From: Spongisporangium articulatum | Lineage (GTDB): Bacteria; Actinomycetota; Actinomycetes; Actinomycetales; Kineosporiaceae | DNA: 64,000 nt | Direction of reading: 5' to 3' | NCBI RefSeq assembly: GCF_044465595.1 | Contig: NZ_JBITLV010000001.1 | Coordinates: 744,001 to 808,000 of the forward strand | In this document: positions 8,745 through 17,262 of the stretch, piece by piece | How positions within the stretch are numbered: position 1 is the first letter of the stretch | How the letters are laid out: each line of letters starts with the position of its first letter | Program-made: the position numbers and the translations under genes | The notes under the pieces: generated by a model | What the model saw: only the letters and a program-made list of their open reading frames with translations | Told to the model about the DNA's origin: nothing | Databases searched by the model: none

Positions 8745-10481
8745 TCAGAAGGTCTGCGCGGGCTCCGAGACCTCGACCGGCGCCTCGACCACGGCCTCGA
8801 CGGCCGTCAGGTCCACGATTCGCTGCGCCGAACCCGTCATCGTGGCCCGGACGTGGTCGGCCAGCCGGCTGCTCATCGCGACGATGGTGAGCGTCGGGTT
8901 CACGTAGCCGAGGCTGGTCGGGAACACGGAACTGCCCGCGACGTAGAGGTTCTCGAGCCCGTGCACGCGGGAGTCGGCGTCCACGACCCCGAGCTGGGGG
9001 TCGGCGTGCATGCGGGTGCCGCCCATCGGGTGGTGGATGCCGCCGAGATTCATGCGCAGGGGCCCGTCGAACTGCATCCACGGGTCGAACCAGCCCAGCC
9101 CGGCGCGCTCCACGGAGCGGGCGAACAGGTCCATGTACCGGGTCAGGTTCTGCTGGTCGGCCTCGGACCAGCCGAGCTTCAGGTTCAGCCGGCCGCGGCC
9201 GAGCGCGTCCTTGGTGCCGGACAGCGTGAGCCGGTTCTCCCGCTCGGGGGTCTGCTCGGTCTGCACGTGCACCTCGAGCACCGGGAACTGCGAGCGGTCG
9301 GCGCCGGGCCGCGACCAGCCGCCGCGGTACCACTGGTAGGCGTCGGGGTTGTCCTGCCAGTCCGGCCCGTCCCACTCGTACTGCATGCCGAGCACCTTGC
9401 GGGTCTCACCCGGGTTGGTCAGCAGCCGCCGGGCCGAGGCCAGGGCGGCCGCTCCCTTCTTGCCACGCACCTCGGCCTTCAGGTGGCGGAAGGCGCGCTC
9501 GGCGTCGGTGTTGAACCCGGAGCGCCGGGGGATGAACACCGCGCCGACGTTGAGCAGCTGCTCGGCCCGCTTGTACTCCTCGTCGAACGTGAGCACGCCG
9601 TTGATCAGCTGCCCGTCGACGTAGTGCAGGTCGTACAGGCCGAGGTTCTCGAGGACGTCGGGGGACGACGGGCGCAGGGCGCCCAGCCGGAACTCGGGGT
9701 GGTCGGTCACGTACCGGCCGACGTTGTCGTAGCGGTTCCCGGGGCCGCCCGGCCGGCAGAGCTCCGACGACAGCAGCACCTGGCTGTTCTCGACGCCGCC
9801 GCCGGCCAGCACGAACAGCTGCGCCGTCACGGTGAACGAGGTGCCGTCCGAGCGCACCACGGACGCCGAGCGCACCGCGTTCCCGTCGCGCTCGCCGTCC
9901 AGCGAGACGACGGTCGAGCCGACCTCCACGCGCACGTTGGGCGCGGCCAGCAGCTCGTCGCGGGCGCGCAGCGTGAACCAGTCGGCGGGCGCGTACTGGG
10001 CGACCGTCGTGCGGGTGTTCTCGATGGTCAGCTCGGGGGTCGTCGCCCGCGACCAGTGCGACGGGGAGTCGTTGACGACGGCCCCGCCCCACGCGAGGTG
10101 GGTGCGGTCGTAGTAGGGCATGAGCTCGGCCAGGTCGAAGGGCCAGCCGCTGCCCGGCTGCCACGACTTGGTCTCGAAGTCGATCTGCTCGCCCGTCATG
10201 GTGCGGGCGTAGACCCGGCTCTTGCCCGGCCAGGTGACGTGCACCCAGTTGTTGGCGGTGCCGCCGAACTGCCGGCGGCGGCCCCCGGCCATGGCGGAGG
10301 GGCCGTAGTAGGGGGACTCGGTGTGCCCGGCCGCGAGGTCGTCGGCGGCCGCGGACGGCTCGTACTCGCCGCTCTCCAGCACCAGGACGTCGAACGACTC
10401 GCCGACCAGTTCGCGCGCGATGGTCAGCCCCGAGGGGCCGGCGCCGATGATGCAGACATCGGTGCGGATCTCCTGTGCCAT
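8745..10481 (-). CDS. GMC-family FAD-dependent oxidoreductase
   Basis: This 578-residue flavoprotein has the dinucleotide-binding motif IIGAGPSGLTIAREL at residues 8-22 and the C-terminal GMC signatures HPMGGTRM and NPTLTIVAMSSRLAD. GMC enzymes oxidise alcohols, sugars or sterols; this one is closest in style to the actinobacterial choline/glucose dehydrogenase-like group, with no visible clue to its substrate. There is no signal peptide. The ATG at 10481 is preceded by GAGGGAG. A TTGACA hexamer lies upstream on this strand (10557-10562). It stands alone, facing away from the next gene. Confidence 0.88.
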   Translation of the reverse strand: MAQEIRTDVCIIGAGPSGLTIARELVGESFDVLVLESGEYEPSAAADDLAAGHTESPYYGPSAMAGGRRRQFGGTANNWVHVTWPGKSRVYARTMTGEQIDFETKSWQPGSGWPFDLAELMPYYDRTHLAWGGAVVNDSPSHWSRATTPELTIENTRTTVAQYAPADWFTLRARDELLAAPNVRVEVGSTVVSLDGERDGNAVRSASVVRSDGTSFTVTAQLFVLAGGGVENSQVLLSSELCRPGGPGNRYDNVGRYVTDHPEFRLGALRPSSPDVLENLGLYDLHYVDGQLINGVLTFDEEYKRAEQLLNVGAVFIPRRSGFNTDAERAFRHLKAEVRGKKGAAALASARRLLTNPGETRKVLGMQYEWDGPDWQDNPDAYQWYRGGWSRPGADRSQFPVLEVHVQTEQTPERENRLTLSGTKDALGRGRLNLKLGWSEADQQNLTRYMDLFARSVERAGLGWFDPWMQFDGPLRMNLGGIHHPMGGTRMHADPQLGVVDADSRVHGLENLYVAGSSVFPTSLGYVNPTLTIVAMSSRLADHVRATMTGSAQRIVDLTAVEAVVEAPVEVSEPAQTF

Positions 10482-10716
10482 CGCCGTGCTCCCTCGCCAA
10501 CTCCTCGACATCCTCGGGCAGTTAACTCGGCCGGGAGACTCACGCGCAGCAAAATCTGTCAAGAGATCCACTCTCATCCTTACTCAGCCCCCGCTCAGCT
10601 ACCCACCGCATCGTGGGGAACACGCAAGGTGATCAAGGGGCGCTCTGACGCGTCTCCGACGCCCCGCGGCGGCCCGCCTGACTGGCCTCCTACGCCGGAG
10701 TAGGCAGACTGACCCC

Positions 10717-11793
10717 GTGCGCGTCGTCGTCCTCGGAGCAACGGGGTACATCGGGTCCCGACTGGTGCCCGAACTCCTGGCCCGCGGGCACGACGTCGTG
10801 GCCACCGGTTCCGGACGCCCCCGCCGTCTGCTCTATCCCTGGTCGGACCGGGTGGAGTGGCGGCGGGTGCAGGCCCGGTCGCGACACGACGTGCACGCCG
10901 CCCTGAAGGGGGCCGACGCCGCCGTCTACCTCGTGCACGGGCTGAGCGGGCGGGCCTTCGCGGCTGCGGACCGCGAGGCGGCCCGGGTGGTGCGCAACGT
11001 GGGGCGGGAGCTGGGGCTGCCGCGACTGGTGTACCTGTCGGGGCTGGTGCCGGACGTGCCGGAGGAGCAGCTGTCGGAGCACATCCGGTCGCGGCTGGAG
11101 GTCGAGGAGGTCCTGGCCGGTGGCCCGGTGAGCACGCTCACCCTGCGCGCCGGGATCGTGCTCGGGGCCGGGTCGACGTCGTTCGAGATCCTCCGGCAGG
11201 TGGCCGCGGTCAACGTGGTGCAGTGGCTGCCCCCGTCGATGCGCTCGCGGGTCCAACCGATCTCCGTCGCGGACGCCGTGGCCGAGCTGGCCGGGGCCGT
11301 CGAGGACGACGGCGTGACCGGGCACCTCGACATCGGCGGGCCCGACGTCCTGACCTACGCCGACCTGCTCGCCACCTACGCGCGGGTCGCCGGCCTGCGG
11401 CGCGTGCAGCTGCCCGCGCCCCCGGTCCCGAACGCCCTGGTGGCGGCCGTCTCCCCGCTGACCACCGCCGCGCCGTGGTGGACCGTCATGTCGCTCGTCC
11501 AGTCGCTCACCCACGACATGGTCTGCGACCCCGGCCGGTCCGACCCGCTGGCCCCGGCGAACCCGCTGGGCGTCGAGACGGCGATCCGCCGGGCGCTGCG
11601 CGAGCCGTACACGCCGTTCGAGGGCACGGAGGTCGGTGGCGACCCGCACGTGCTGGCCCCGAGTGACCCGGGCTGGGCGAGACCCTCACGCCTGGAACGA
11701 CTCCTGCCGCCCGCCGCGGTCCCGGCCGGGCGCCTCCTCGGCGGCGTGGGGCACATCGCCGAGTACCGCCTGCGGGGCCTGGTCGGGCTCTGA
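10717..11793 (+). CDS. NAD(P)-binding atypical SDR family protein
   Basis: This 358-residue protein has an N-terminal Rossmann motif (LGATGYIGSRLVPELL) and belongs to the atypical extended SDR group often annotated as NAD(P)H-binding or DUF2867-type. The segment RLVYLSGLVPD occupies the active-site strand. A paralogue at 38471-39382 shares the same plan, including the LRAG/AIVxG segment and a C-terminal half that starts with IGGP(D/E)VLTY. The GTG start lies 6 nt behind CAGACT, so the transcript may be leaderless. Substrate unknown. Confidence 0.82.
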   Translation: MRVVVLGATGYIGSRLVPELLARGHDVVATGSGRPRRLLYPWSDRVEWRRVQARSRHDVHAALKGADAAVYLVHGLSGRAFAAADREAARVVRNVGRELGLPRLVYLSGLVPDVPEEQLSEHIRSRLEVEEVLAGGPVSTLTLRAGIVLGAGSTSFEILRQVAAVNVVQWLPPSMRSRVQPISVADAVAELAGAVEDDGVTGHLDIGGPDVLTYADLLATYARVAGLRRVQLPAPPVPNALVAAVSPLTTAAPWWTVMSLVQSLTHDMVCDPGRSDPLAPANPLGVETAIRRALREPYTPFEGTEVGGDPHVLAPSDPGWARPSRLERLLPPAAVPAGRLLGGVGHIAEYRLRGLVGL

Positions 11794-11809
11794 GCCCATG
11801 ACAAGCGGG

Positions 11810-12235
11810 TCAGGTCAGTCGTTCGAGGGTCGCCGGGTCCCGGACCCCGCCGAAGAGCCGGTCCAGCAGCCGCCCGAACACCGGCTCCGCAGAGACGGTC
11901 TCGAACAGGGTCAGGCACGAGCGCAGCTTCAGTGCGTCCACCGACCCGAACACCCTCTCCGCCGACGTACCCGGCGGCAGTCCCGCCACGGCCTCGCAGC
12001 ACTCCAGCAGGCGGCGACCGAGGACCGGGTGGGCCAGGTAGGCGACCGCCTCCGCGCGGCCCGAGATCGCGTACCGCCGCGACGTCGCGCTCATCCCCAG
12101 ACCGGCCACCTGCGGGAACACGAACCACATCCAGTGCGAACGCTTCTCGCCGGCCCGCACCTCGGCCACGGCCCGCTCGAACACGCCACCCGCCTGGGCC
12201 TCGACGAAGCGGTTCAGGTCGAATTCGTCGGTCAT
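11810..12235 (-). CDS. DUF1810 family protein
   Basis: This 141-residue protein matches the DUF1810 family (YxiJ/calpastatin-like annotation): DLNRFVEAQ at the N-terminus, then KRSHWMWFVFPQ, SRRYAI and a leucine-rich C-terminus with KLRSCLTLFE. Function is unknown. Its start overlaps the stop of the upstream ADP-ribosylglycohydrolase gene by 4 bp (ATGA), so the two proteins are made together and may work together in ADP-ribose-related chemistry; this is inference from coupling. Confidence 0.88.
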   Translation of the reverse strand: MTDEFDLNRFVEAQAGGVFERAVAEVRAGEKRSHWMWFVFPQVAGLGMSATSRRYAISGRAEAVAYLAHPVLGRRLLECCEAVAGLPPGTSAERVFGSVDALKLRSCLTLFETVSAEPVFGRLLDRLFGGVRDPATLERLT

Positions 12236-13215
12236 GGGCTCTCCCGCAGGGCCAGCAGTTCGGGGGCGGCGGCCGTGAACTCCTGCGCGAACTGGAGTCT
12301 CGCCACCCAGGCGGCGGGGATCGCCGCGGCACCGTCCCGCGCCCCGAGCAGGCCGCCGGCGATCGCCCCGTTGGTGTCGGAGTCCATCCCCAACCGGACG
12401 ATGTCGACCAGCACGTCCACGAGGGGCCGCGGGTCGCACAACGCCGCCACGGCCAGGCTGAGCGAGTCCAGCACGTAGCCGCCGCCCTCGTCGGCCAGGA
12501 ACGTCTGACCGGTCGCGGCCATCGTCGCGGGCACCAGGTGCGCGCCGAACGCGATCGCCTCGTCGACGGGCGGGCACTCGAGGTCCAGGGTCACGGACCG
12601 CCCGGCGCGCACCGCGTCGTCCGGCGACCCGCCGGCCAACAGCTTCGCGACCATCTCGACGTAGGCGGCGCAGGCCACGGTGCAGCGCGGGTCGTCGTGC
12701 GTGATCGCCGACAGCTCAACGGCTTCCGTGATCCGGGCCGTCCGCGTGGAGCGGGCCAGGGCGGTCGGCAGGCAACGCATCAGCGACCCGTTGCCGGCCT
12801 TGCCCCGGCCGGCCCCGGCCTGCCGCGGGTCGCCCGTCCGCCCGTACTTGGTCAGCCCGTCGAGGGTCGCACCGCCGATGTCCCGCGGCCGGCTGCCGGG
12901 TTCGCGGTCGGGCCAGTCACCCCGCAGCCAGTCGAGCATGGCCTCCCCGGTCGCGCGCACGACGTCCCCGCCCGCCCCGGCCCGCCGGTAACCGAGAATC
13001 AGCGCCCGGGTGAGGTCCGTGTCGTCCGTCGCGTGACCCGCCGCCCACCCGAAGGGGCCGCCGCCGACGATCTCGCGGACGCCGTCCGGGTGCACCGATC
13101 GCACCTCGGCCCAGGGCATGAACTCGACCGTGGCGCCGAGCGCGTCGCCCGCGTGCACCCCCAGCAGTGCACCGAGAGCGCGTTCCGCCAGCCCCGGTTC
13201 GGCGTCCTTCCCCAT
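12232..13215 (-). CDS. ADP-ribosylglycohydrolase family protein
   Basis: This 327-residue enzyme is of the ADP-ribosylglycohydrolase (DraG/ARH) family, which removes ADP-ribose from proteins or small molecules using two metal ions. The metal ligands are visible: GDALGATVEF near residue 23, the acidic DDTD near 64, and DSDTNGAIAGGLLGA near 280. Length is normal. The ATG lies 6 nt behind a TACGGT hexamer on this strand (13222-13227), a leaderless-type promoter. It is coupled to the DUF1810 gene by a 4-bp overlap. Confidence 0.9.
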   Translation of the reverse strand: MGKDAEPGLAERALGALLGVHAGDALGATVEFMPWAEVRSVHPDGVREIVGGGPFGWAAGHATDDTDLTRALILGYRRAGAGGDVVRATGEAMLDWLRGDWPDREPGSRPRDIGGATLDGLTKYGRTGDPRQAGAGRGKAGNGSLMRCLPTALARSTRTARITEAVELSAITHDDPRCTVACAAYVEMVAKLLAGGSPDDAVRAGRSVTLDLECPPVDEAIAFGAHLVPATMAATGQTFLADEGGGYVLDSLSLAVAALCDPRPLVDVLVDIVRLGMDSDTNGAIAGGLLGARDGAAAIPAAWVARLQFAQEFTAAAPELLALRESP

Positions 13216-13227
13216 CGAACGACCGTA
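13216..13227 (-). promoter_or_regulatory. Leaderless-type -10 element of the ADP-ribosylglycohydrolase gene
   Basis: TACGGT (complement of 13222-13227) fits TAnnnT and is separated by 6 nt from the ATG at 13215. There is no Shine-Dalgarno sequence in the gap. Confidence 0.5.
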
Positions 13228-13260
13228 CCGGTGGGTCGGCGCAGCCGCAGGGTCGCAGGC

Positions 13261-13470
13261 TCAGACCGCGATCGCCACCACGGTGAACGCCGTACCGCCC
13301 ACTAGCACGGTCACCACCAGCAGGGCGGCCAGCCGCAGCCGCCGCGACGTCCGCACGCGGTACCGCACCCCCGCGAGCCGGGTCGTCAGGACGCTACGCG
13401 AACCGCCGGTACCGCCCAACGAGAACGCCCGCAGCGCCAGCGTGTTCACGAGGTCCGCCAACGTCACCAT
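13261..13470 (-). CDS. Short paralogue of the neighbouring sigma-factor partner (membrane anchor only)
   Basis: This 69-residue protein has a single transmembrane segment near its C-terminus (LAALLVVTVLVGGTAFTVVA). Its first 55 residues align with the start of the 342-residue protein encoded upstream: both have a short Leu-Asp-rich N-terminus, TT(S)RLAGVR(Y/H)R, a basic run and a hydrophobic helix. It lacks the large extracytoplasmic domain. It could be a truncated duplicate or a functional competitor for the sigma factor. It lies 33 bp downstream in the same direction. Confidence 0.55.
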   Translation of the reverse strand: MVTLADLVNTLALRAFSLGGTGGSRSVLTTRLAGVRYRVRTSRRLRLAALLVVTVLVGGTAFTVVAIAV

Positions 13471-13503
13471 CGGCCGACCGACCCCCCGGTCACCGCGGCC
13501 CGC

Positions 13504-14532
13504 TCAGGTCGCGGTCGGTGAGTACACCGCGATGACGATCGTCCCGCGGGAGCCGGCCGCCGCCGCGTACGTCCCGGTGGCCGTCCCGTCGATCGGTTCG
13601 GAGCTCACGAGGCTGCAGAGCAGGTCGGAGTCGAGCTTCGCGCCCACCGGGCCCTGCGCGACGATGTCGGCCCCCGAGACGGTGAGCTGGTCGGGGTCGA
13701 GGACGAGATCGTTCGCGGTCGGGTCCGGGTTGTAGACCACCCCGCACACCAGGTCGCCCGGCCGGACCGGCTTCGACACCGAGCGGACCGTGCCGTTCAA
13801 CGCGGTGACCCCGGCCTGGGGCGAACCGAAAGCGGCGCCGCCGAAAGTGATCTCGCCCGGCAGCCGGTATCCGTCGAAGTCGATGCGCCGACCGCTCATC
13901 TGGTAGACCGCGACGGCGAGCCGCACCGAGTGCAGGGTCTGGCCCGGGTAGGTGAACACGACGGTGCTCTCCCGACCCGGCTTGACGCCCTCCTTGCCCC
14001 ACGCCCTGCGGTTGGCCGCCGGGTCCTGGCCGTCCTGGTACACCTCGGTGAAGGCGCCCTGCTTGCAGCCGGCGCTGATCGGGTTCCCGTTCACCGTGAT
14101 GGTCGTGGTGATGCCGTCGACGTGCTCGTTGTACTTGGCGGCCACCGCTTGGTCGATGAAGCACGTGCTGACCACGGCGATGTTCGCGTCGGTGGGGGTG
14201 AACCTCAGGATCACCGAACCGGCTCCGAAGGCGCCGATCTCCCGCTGCACCAGCGGGTCGCCGTTGTACGTCGGCGGGAACTCGGTCAGCACCTGCTTCG
14301 CGGGCGGGGCGTCCGTCTCGTGCAGCAGCGGCAGCTTCGGCACCCCGGCGGCCGCCCCGATCAGCATCACCGCGGCGGCCACCCCGGCCGCGGCCCGGCG
14401 CCGGCGGACCACCTGGGCCCGGTGCCGTACCCCGGCCAGCCGGCTGGTGGTCACCCCCGGCCCGGTCACGTCGGGACCGCGGACCCCGTCGGCCCGGGTA
14501 TGCAGCTCACGCTGCAGGTCGTCGAGGTTCAT
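13504..14532 (-). CDS. Membrane-anchored partner of the SigE-family sigma factor
   Basis: This 342-residue protein has a short cytoplasmic N-terminus (NLDDLQRELHTRADG), a transmembrane helix at about residues 45-65 after a basic RRRRA run, and an extracytoplasmic domain of about 270 residues with several cysteines. Its ATG overlaps the sigma factor stop by 4 bp. The layout is that of a sigma/anti-sigma pair, but no zinc-binding anti-sigma motif is present, so the anti-sigma role is inferred from position. The outer domain has no recognised fold. Confidence 0.7.
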   Translation of the reverse strand: MNLDDLQRELHTRADGVRGPDVTGPGVTTSRLAGVRHRAQVVRRRRAAAGVAAAVMLIGAAAGVPKLPLLHETDAPPAKQVLTEFPPTYNGDPLVQREIGAFGAGSVILRFTPTDANIAVVSTCFIDQAVAAKYNEHVDGITTTITVNGNPISAGCKQGAFTEVYQDGQDPAANRRAWGKEGVKPGRESTVVFTYPGQTLHSVRLAVAVYQMSGRRIDFDGYRLPGEITFGGAAFGSPQAGVTALNGTVRSVSKPVRPGDLVCGVVYNPDPTANDLVLDPDQLTVSGADIVAQGPVGAKLDSDLLCSLVSSEPIDGTATGTYAAAAGSRGTIVIAVYSPTAT

Positions 14533-15077
14533 CGGTCCACCTCCTCGGTGGGAGTCAGGGCGGGGTCGATACGCAGCTTGGCGAGCGCCTTGCTGGTCTG
14601 GCTCTTCACCGTGCCGAGGCTGCAGCCGAGCAGCTCGGCGGTCTCCGCTTCCGAAAGACCTTCGTAGAACCGCAGGACGACGGTCGCCCGCTGCCGCTTC
14701 GGCAGGCGGCCGAGCGCTTCCCACAGGTCGAGCCGGTCCTCGCTGGAGTCGACCGCGGGGTCGGCCACCGGGGAGTCGGGGACGTCGGCGTGCGGCTGCT
14801 CACCGTTCCACCGGCGCCGCCACCACGACGAGTAGGTGTTGACCAGGATCTTGCGGACGTACGCCTCGGGGCTGGAGCTGATCCGCCCCCACGACATCCA
14901 GGCCTTGGCGAGGCTGGTCTGCAGCAGGTCCTCGGCGAGCATCTGGTCGCGGGTGAGCAGGTAGGCCGTGCGCAGCAACTGGTCGCCGCGGGCGGCGACG
15001 AACGACTCGAAGACCATCGTGTCGTCCGTGCTCGTGCGGACCGGGCGCTCCGAGCGCCCGGCGACGAGCTCTTCCAT
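14529..15077 (-). CDS. SigE-family (ECF-like) RNA polymerase sigma factor
   Basis: This 182-residue sigma factor has region 2 at about residues 22-90 (FVAARGDQLLRTAYLLTRD, then the -10-binding AEDLLQTSLAKAW) and region 4 at about 120-175 with the helix-turn-helix LSEAETAELLGCSLGTVKSQ. The length and the two-domain layout fit the actinobacterial SigE family of group IV sigma factors. ATG at 15077 has GAGGGG upstream. It heads a three-gene operon with its membrane partner and the short paralogue. The signal sensed is unknown. Confidence 0.9.
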   Translation of the reverse strand: MEELVAGRSERPVRTSTDDTMVFESFVAARGDQLLRTAYLLTRDQMLAEDLLQTSLAKAWMSWGRISSSPEAYVRKILVNTYSSWWRRRWNGEQPHADVPDSPVADPAVDSSEDRLDLWEALGRLPKRQRATVVLRFYEGLSEAETAELLGCSLGTVKSQTSKALAKLRIDPALTPTEEVDR

Positions 15078-15243
15078 GACCGCACCCCTCGGCGTCTCGG
15101 CTACCCCGTTCCCGGGGGCCGGCAGGGAGGTGCCGGCCGCCAGGGCATGACTGGTCATGCCCGTCAGACCGGGTGGTCCCCGCATCCGGTTGCCCCGCGG
15201 AGGAGAATTTCTCAAATATCTGTGTTGCCCCGGTTTCCGGGCC

Positions 15244-15786
15244 TCAGGATTCCATCCTCCGGCCGAAGGTGAGCAGGTGGGTCCGCCCGGTGGCCACGGC
15301 GTCGAGCCCGGCGGCCACCCGGCGGGCCAACGACGGCCGGGTATGGGCGCCCACGGCGGCCGGCTCGACGAGGTGGACGGCGTCGATCTCGCCCGGCTCC
15401 AACCGGAACCCGGCCACGTCCCGCGCGTCCACCACCCCGCCGTCGAACAGGAAGTGCACCGCGTCCCCCCAGACGCCGTGCCGCGGCGCCCAGTCGACGG
15501 CCAGCATGCGCCCCACCGGCCACTCGACGCCGAGCTCCTCCCGCAGCTCGCGCAGCACCCCGGTCAGCGGCGGCTCGTCGTCCTCCAGGACGCCCCCGGG
15601 CAGACCCCACGTCGAGCGGTAGGACTGCTCGAGCAGCAGGACCCGGCCCCCGGCGTCCCGGACCAGCACGGCGGCCGAGACGCGCTTGCGCGGGAAGGTC
15701 GCGGCGACGCCCGGGACGAACTCCGGCTCGGGCTCCCCCTCCAGCACGAGGTCCGCGTCGATGCGCGTCCGCAGAACGTCACCCAT
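15244..15786 (-). CDS. Nudix hydrolase
   Basis: This 180-residue protein carries a full Nudix box at about residues 64-86: GVLEDDEPPLTGVLRELREE followed by LG. Nudix enzymes cleave nucleoside diphosphates linked to another group; ADP-ribose, NADH or damaged NTPs are all possible here. The start codon ATG lies only 12 bp from the start codon of the divergent DUF1232 gene, and a TATCGT hexamer 7 nt upstream suggests a leaderless transcript. Confidence 0.88.
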   Translation of the reverse strand: MGDVLRTRIDADLVLEGEPEPEFVPGVAATFPRKRVSAAVLVRDAGGRVLLLEQSYRSTWGLPGGVLEDDEPPLTGVLRELREELGVEWPVGRMLAVDWAPRHGVWGDAVHFLFDGGVVDARDVAGFRLEPGEIDAVHLVEPAAVGAHTRPSLARRVAAGLDAVATGRTHLLTFGRRMES

Positions 15787-15806
15787 ACTCGAAACGATAT
15801 GGGTGA
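15777..15806. promoter_or_regulatory. Divergent leaderless promoter formed as an inverted repeat
   Basis: GTCACCCATA (15780-15789) and TATGGGTGAC (15797-15806) are perfect complements. Each arm contains the start codon and next two codons of one gene (ATG GGT GAC, both proteins begin MGD). The 12 bp between start codons leave room only for overlapping -10 elements: TATCGT for the minus strand (complement of 15794-15799) and CATACT for the plus strand (15784-15789). Confidence 0.55.
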
Positions 15807-16212
15807 CACGTTGGGAACGGTGCTGGTCGTCCTGCTCGTGGTGGTGGCGACGATCGGCGTCCTGCTGCTCGGGGTCATCGGCTTCGTCATCTGGCGGTAC
15901 GACGTGCCGCTGAGCGGCATCGTCGCGATGTTCGGGGCGCTGCTCTACCTGCTGTCGCCGATCGACGTGATCCCCGAGGGCCTGTTCGGCCCGTTCGGTC
16001 TGGTGGACGACGCCGGGGTGGTGGGGGCCACCGTCCTGTTCGTCTACAAGCTGGTCACCGCTCGGCGGATGCTGGCCGCGCGGGGCGTGCAGTTCCCGCC
16101 CGCCCGGCGGCGACCGCGTCCACCACGAGGAGGACAGCCGGCGTTGCCACCGCGACCAGAGCCACCGGCAACGACGCGCCGGCCACCGGGAGGAAACCCG
16201 CCCCGAGCGTGA
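15799..16212 (+). CDS. DUF1232 (YkvA-like) membrane protein
   Basis: This 137-residue protein has a long N-terminal transmembrane helix (about residues 6-32) and the DUF1232 signature LLSPIDVIPEGLFGP with FGLVDDAGVVG near residues 50-75. The last 45 residues are Pro/Arg-rich low complexity and lie antisense to the 3' end of the LtrA gene, a 158-bp convergent overlap. The conserved domain ends before the overlap. Role of DUF1232 proteins is unclear. Confidence 0.82.
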   Translation: MGDTLGTVLVVLLVVVATIGVLLLGVIGFVIWRYDVPLSGIVAMFGALLYLLSPIDVIPEGLFGPFGLVDDAGVVGATVLFVYKLVTARRMLAARGVQFPPARRRPRPPRGGQPALPPRPEPPATTRRPPGGNPPRA

Positions 16213-17254
16213 GAACGGCTGCCCCCAGAGCCTTCTCGCGGTCCCCGGCGCGGGTCACCCCGAGCGGGTGGTGCAGCGCCCAGACGAGGACCAGGAACGC
16301 CGCCACCGGGACGGCGACCGCCAGCGCCACGGTCAGGTCGCCCACCTCGAGGTGGTGCTCGGCCGCCTCGACCGCCACTTCGAGCGTGCCGCCCAGGGCG
16401 ACGAGCGCCGCGAACAGGAAATAGTGCCCGTAGCCCCAGAGGAACGACCGGTCGCGGCGACCCTCCAGGCCCTCGCCCGCCGGCTTCAGGAAGTAGATCC
16501 ACCACAGGGCGAAGGTGATCACCAGCGAGGCGGCGAACACCGTGAGGACGTCGGGCGTCCAGCCCTCCTCCTCCACCGCGACGTTGGCGGCCAGCGACGC
16601 CGCGCGCACGCACTCGCCGAGCATGATGATCGCGAACAGGCCGTACCGCTCGGCGATGTGGTGCGGGTGCCACGTCGTCATGCCGGGCCGCTCGGCCCAC
16701 CACGGCACGGCGACCTCGAGCGCGGCCAGCACGAAGAAGGTCGCGAACTGCGCGTCGGCGGGCAGGGCCAGCCGGGCCAGCCACAGCACCTGCACGGCGC
16801 CGATGCCGGCCGCGTACCGGCGGGCCGCGGGCGCGAAGTCGCCACCCCGGGCCGCGCGCAGCCACTGGCTGATCATCGCCACCCGCATCACGACGTAGCC
16901 GATGGTGATGGTGGTGAAGTCGTCGCCGGTGAACGCGTCGTGCACGCCCGAGGCCAGCACCAGCACGCCGGCCATCTGCACGAGCGTGACCACCCGGTAC
17001 ACGGCGTCGTCGGTGTCGAACGCCGAGGCGAACCAGGTGAAGTTCATCCACGCCCACCAGATGGCGAAGAAGACCATGCCGAAGCGCAACGCGCCCTCGG
17101 CGGCGTGCCCGTCGGCGACGTCGTGCGCCAGCTCGGTGGCCACCGACGCGGCGGCCACCACGAACGTCAGGTCGAACAGCAGCTCCAGCACCGTGGCGGT
17201 GCGGTGGCCCTCGCCCGCGTCCCGGGCGCGCATGGGTACGGTCCAACCGGGCAT
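16055..17254 (-). CDS. Low temperature requirement protein A family membrane protein
   Basis: This 399-residue polytopic protein belongs to the LtrA family: the N-terminal TVLELLFDLTFVVAAASVA motif, then about ten hydrophobic segments, with MTTWHPHHIAERYGLFAIIML and ECVRAA in the middle. LtrA was found in Listeria as needed at low temperature; its biochemical role is unknown. The ATG at 17254 lies 8 bp after the stop of the GntR gene and has GGAAGG upstream; ATG at 17233 would start nearer the conserved domain and cannot be excluded. Probably co-transcribed with the regulator. Confidence 0.85.
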   Translation of the reverse strand: MPGWTVPMRARDAGEGHRTATVLELLFDLTFVVAAASVATELAHDVADGHAAEGALRFGMVFFAIWWAWMNFTWFASAFDTDDAVYRVVTLVQMAGVLVLASGVHDAFTGDDFTTITIGYVVMRVAMISQWLRAARGGDFAPAARRYAAGIGAVQVLWLARLALPADAQFATFFVLAALEVAVPWWAERPGMTTWHPHHIAERYGLFAIIMLGECVRAASLAANVAVEEEGWTPDVLTVFAASLVITFALWWIYFLKPAGEGLEGRRDRSFLWGYGHYFLFAALVALGGTLEVAVEAAEHHLEVGDLTVALAVAVPVAAFLVLVWALHHPLGVTRAGDREKALGAAVLTLGAGFLPVAGASLPVALVAVATPAVLLVVDAVAAGRAGTARPARPASAER

Positions 17255-17262
17255 CCGCTCGG

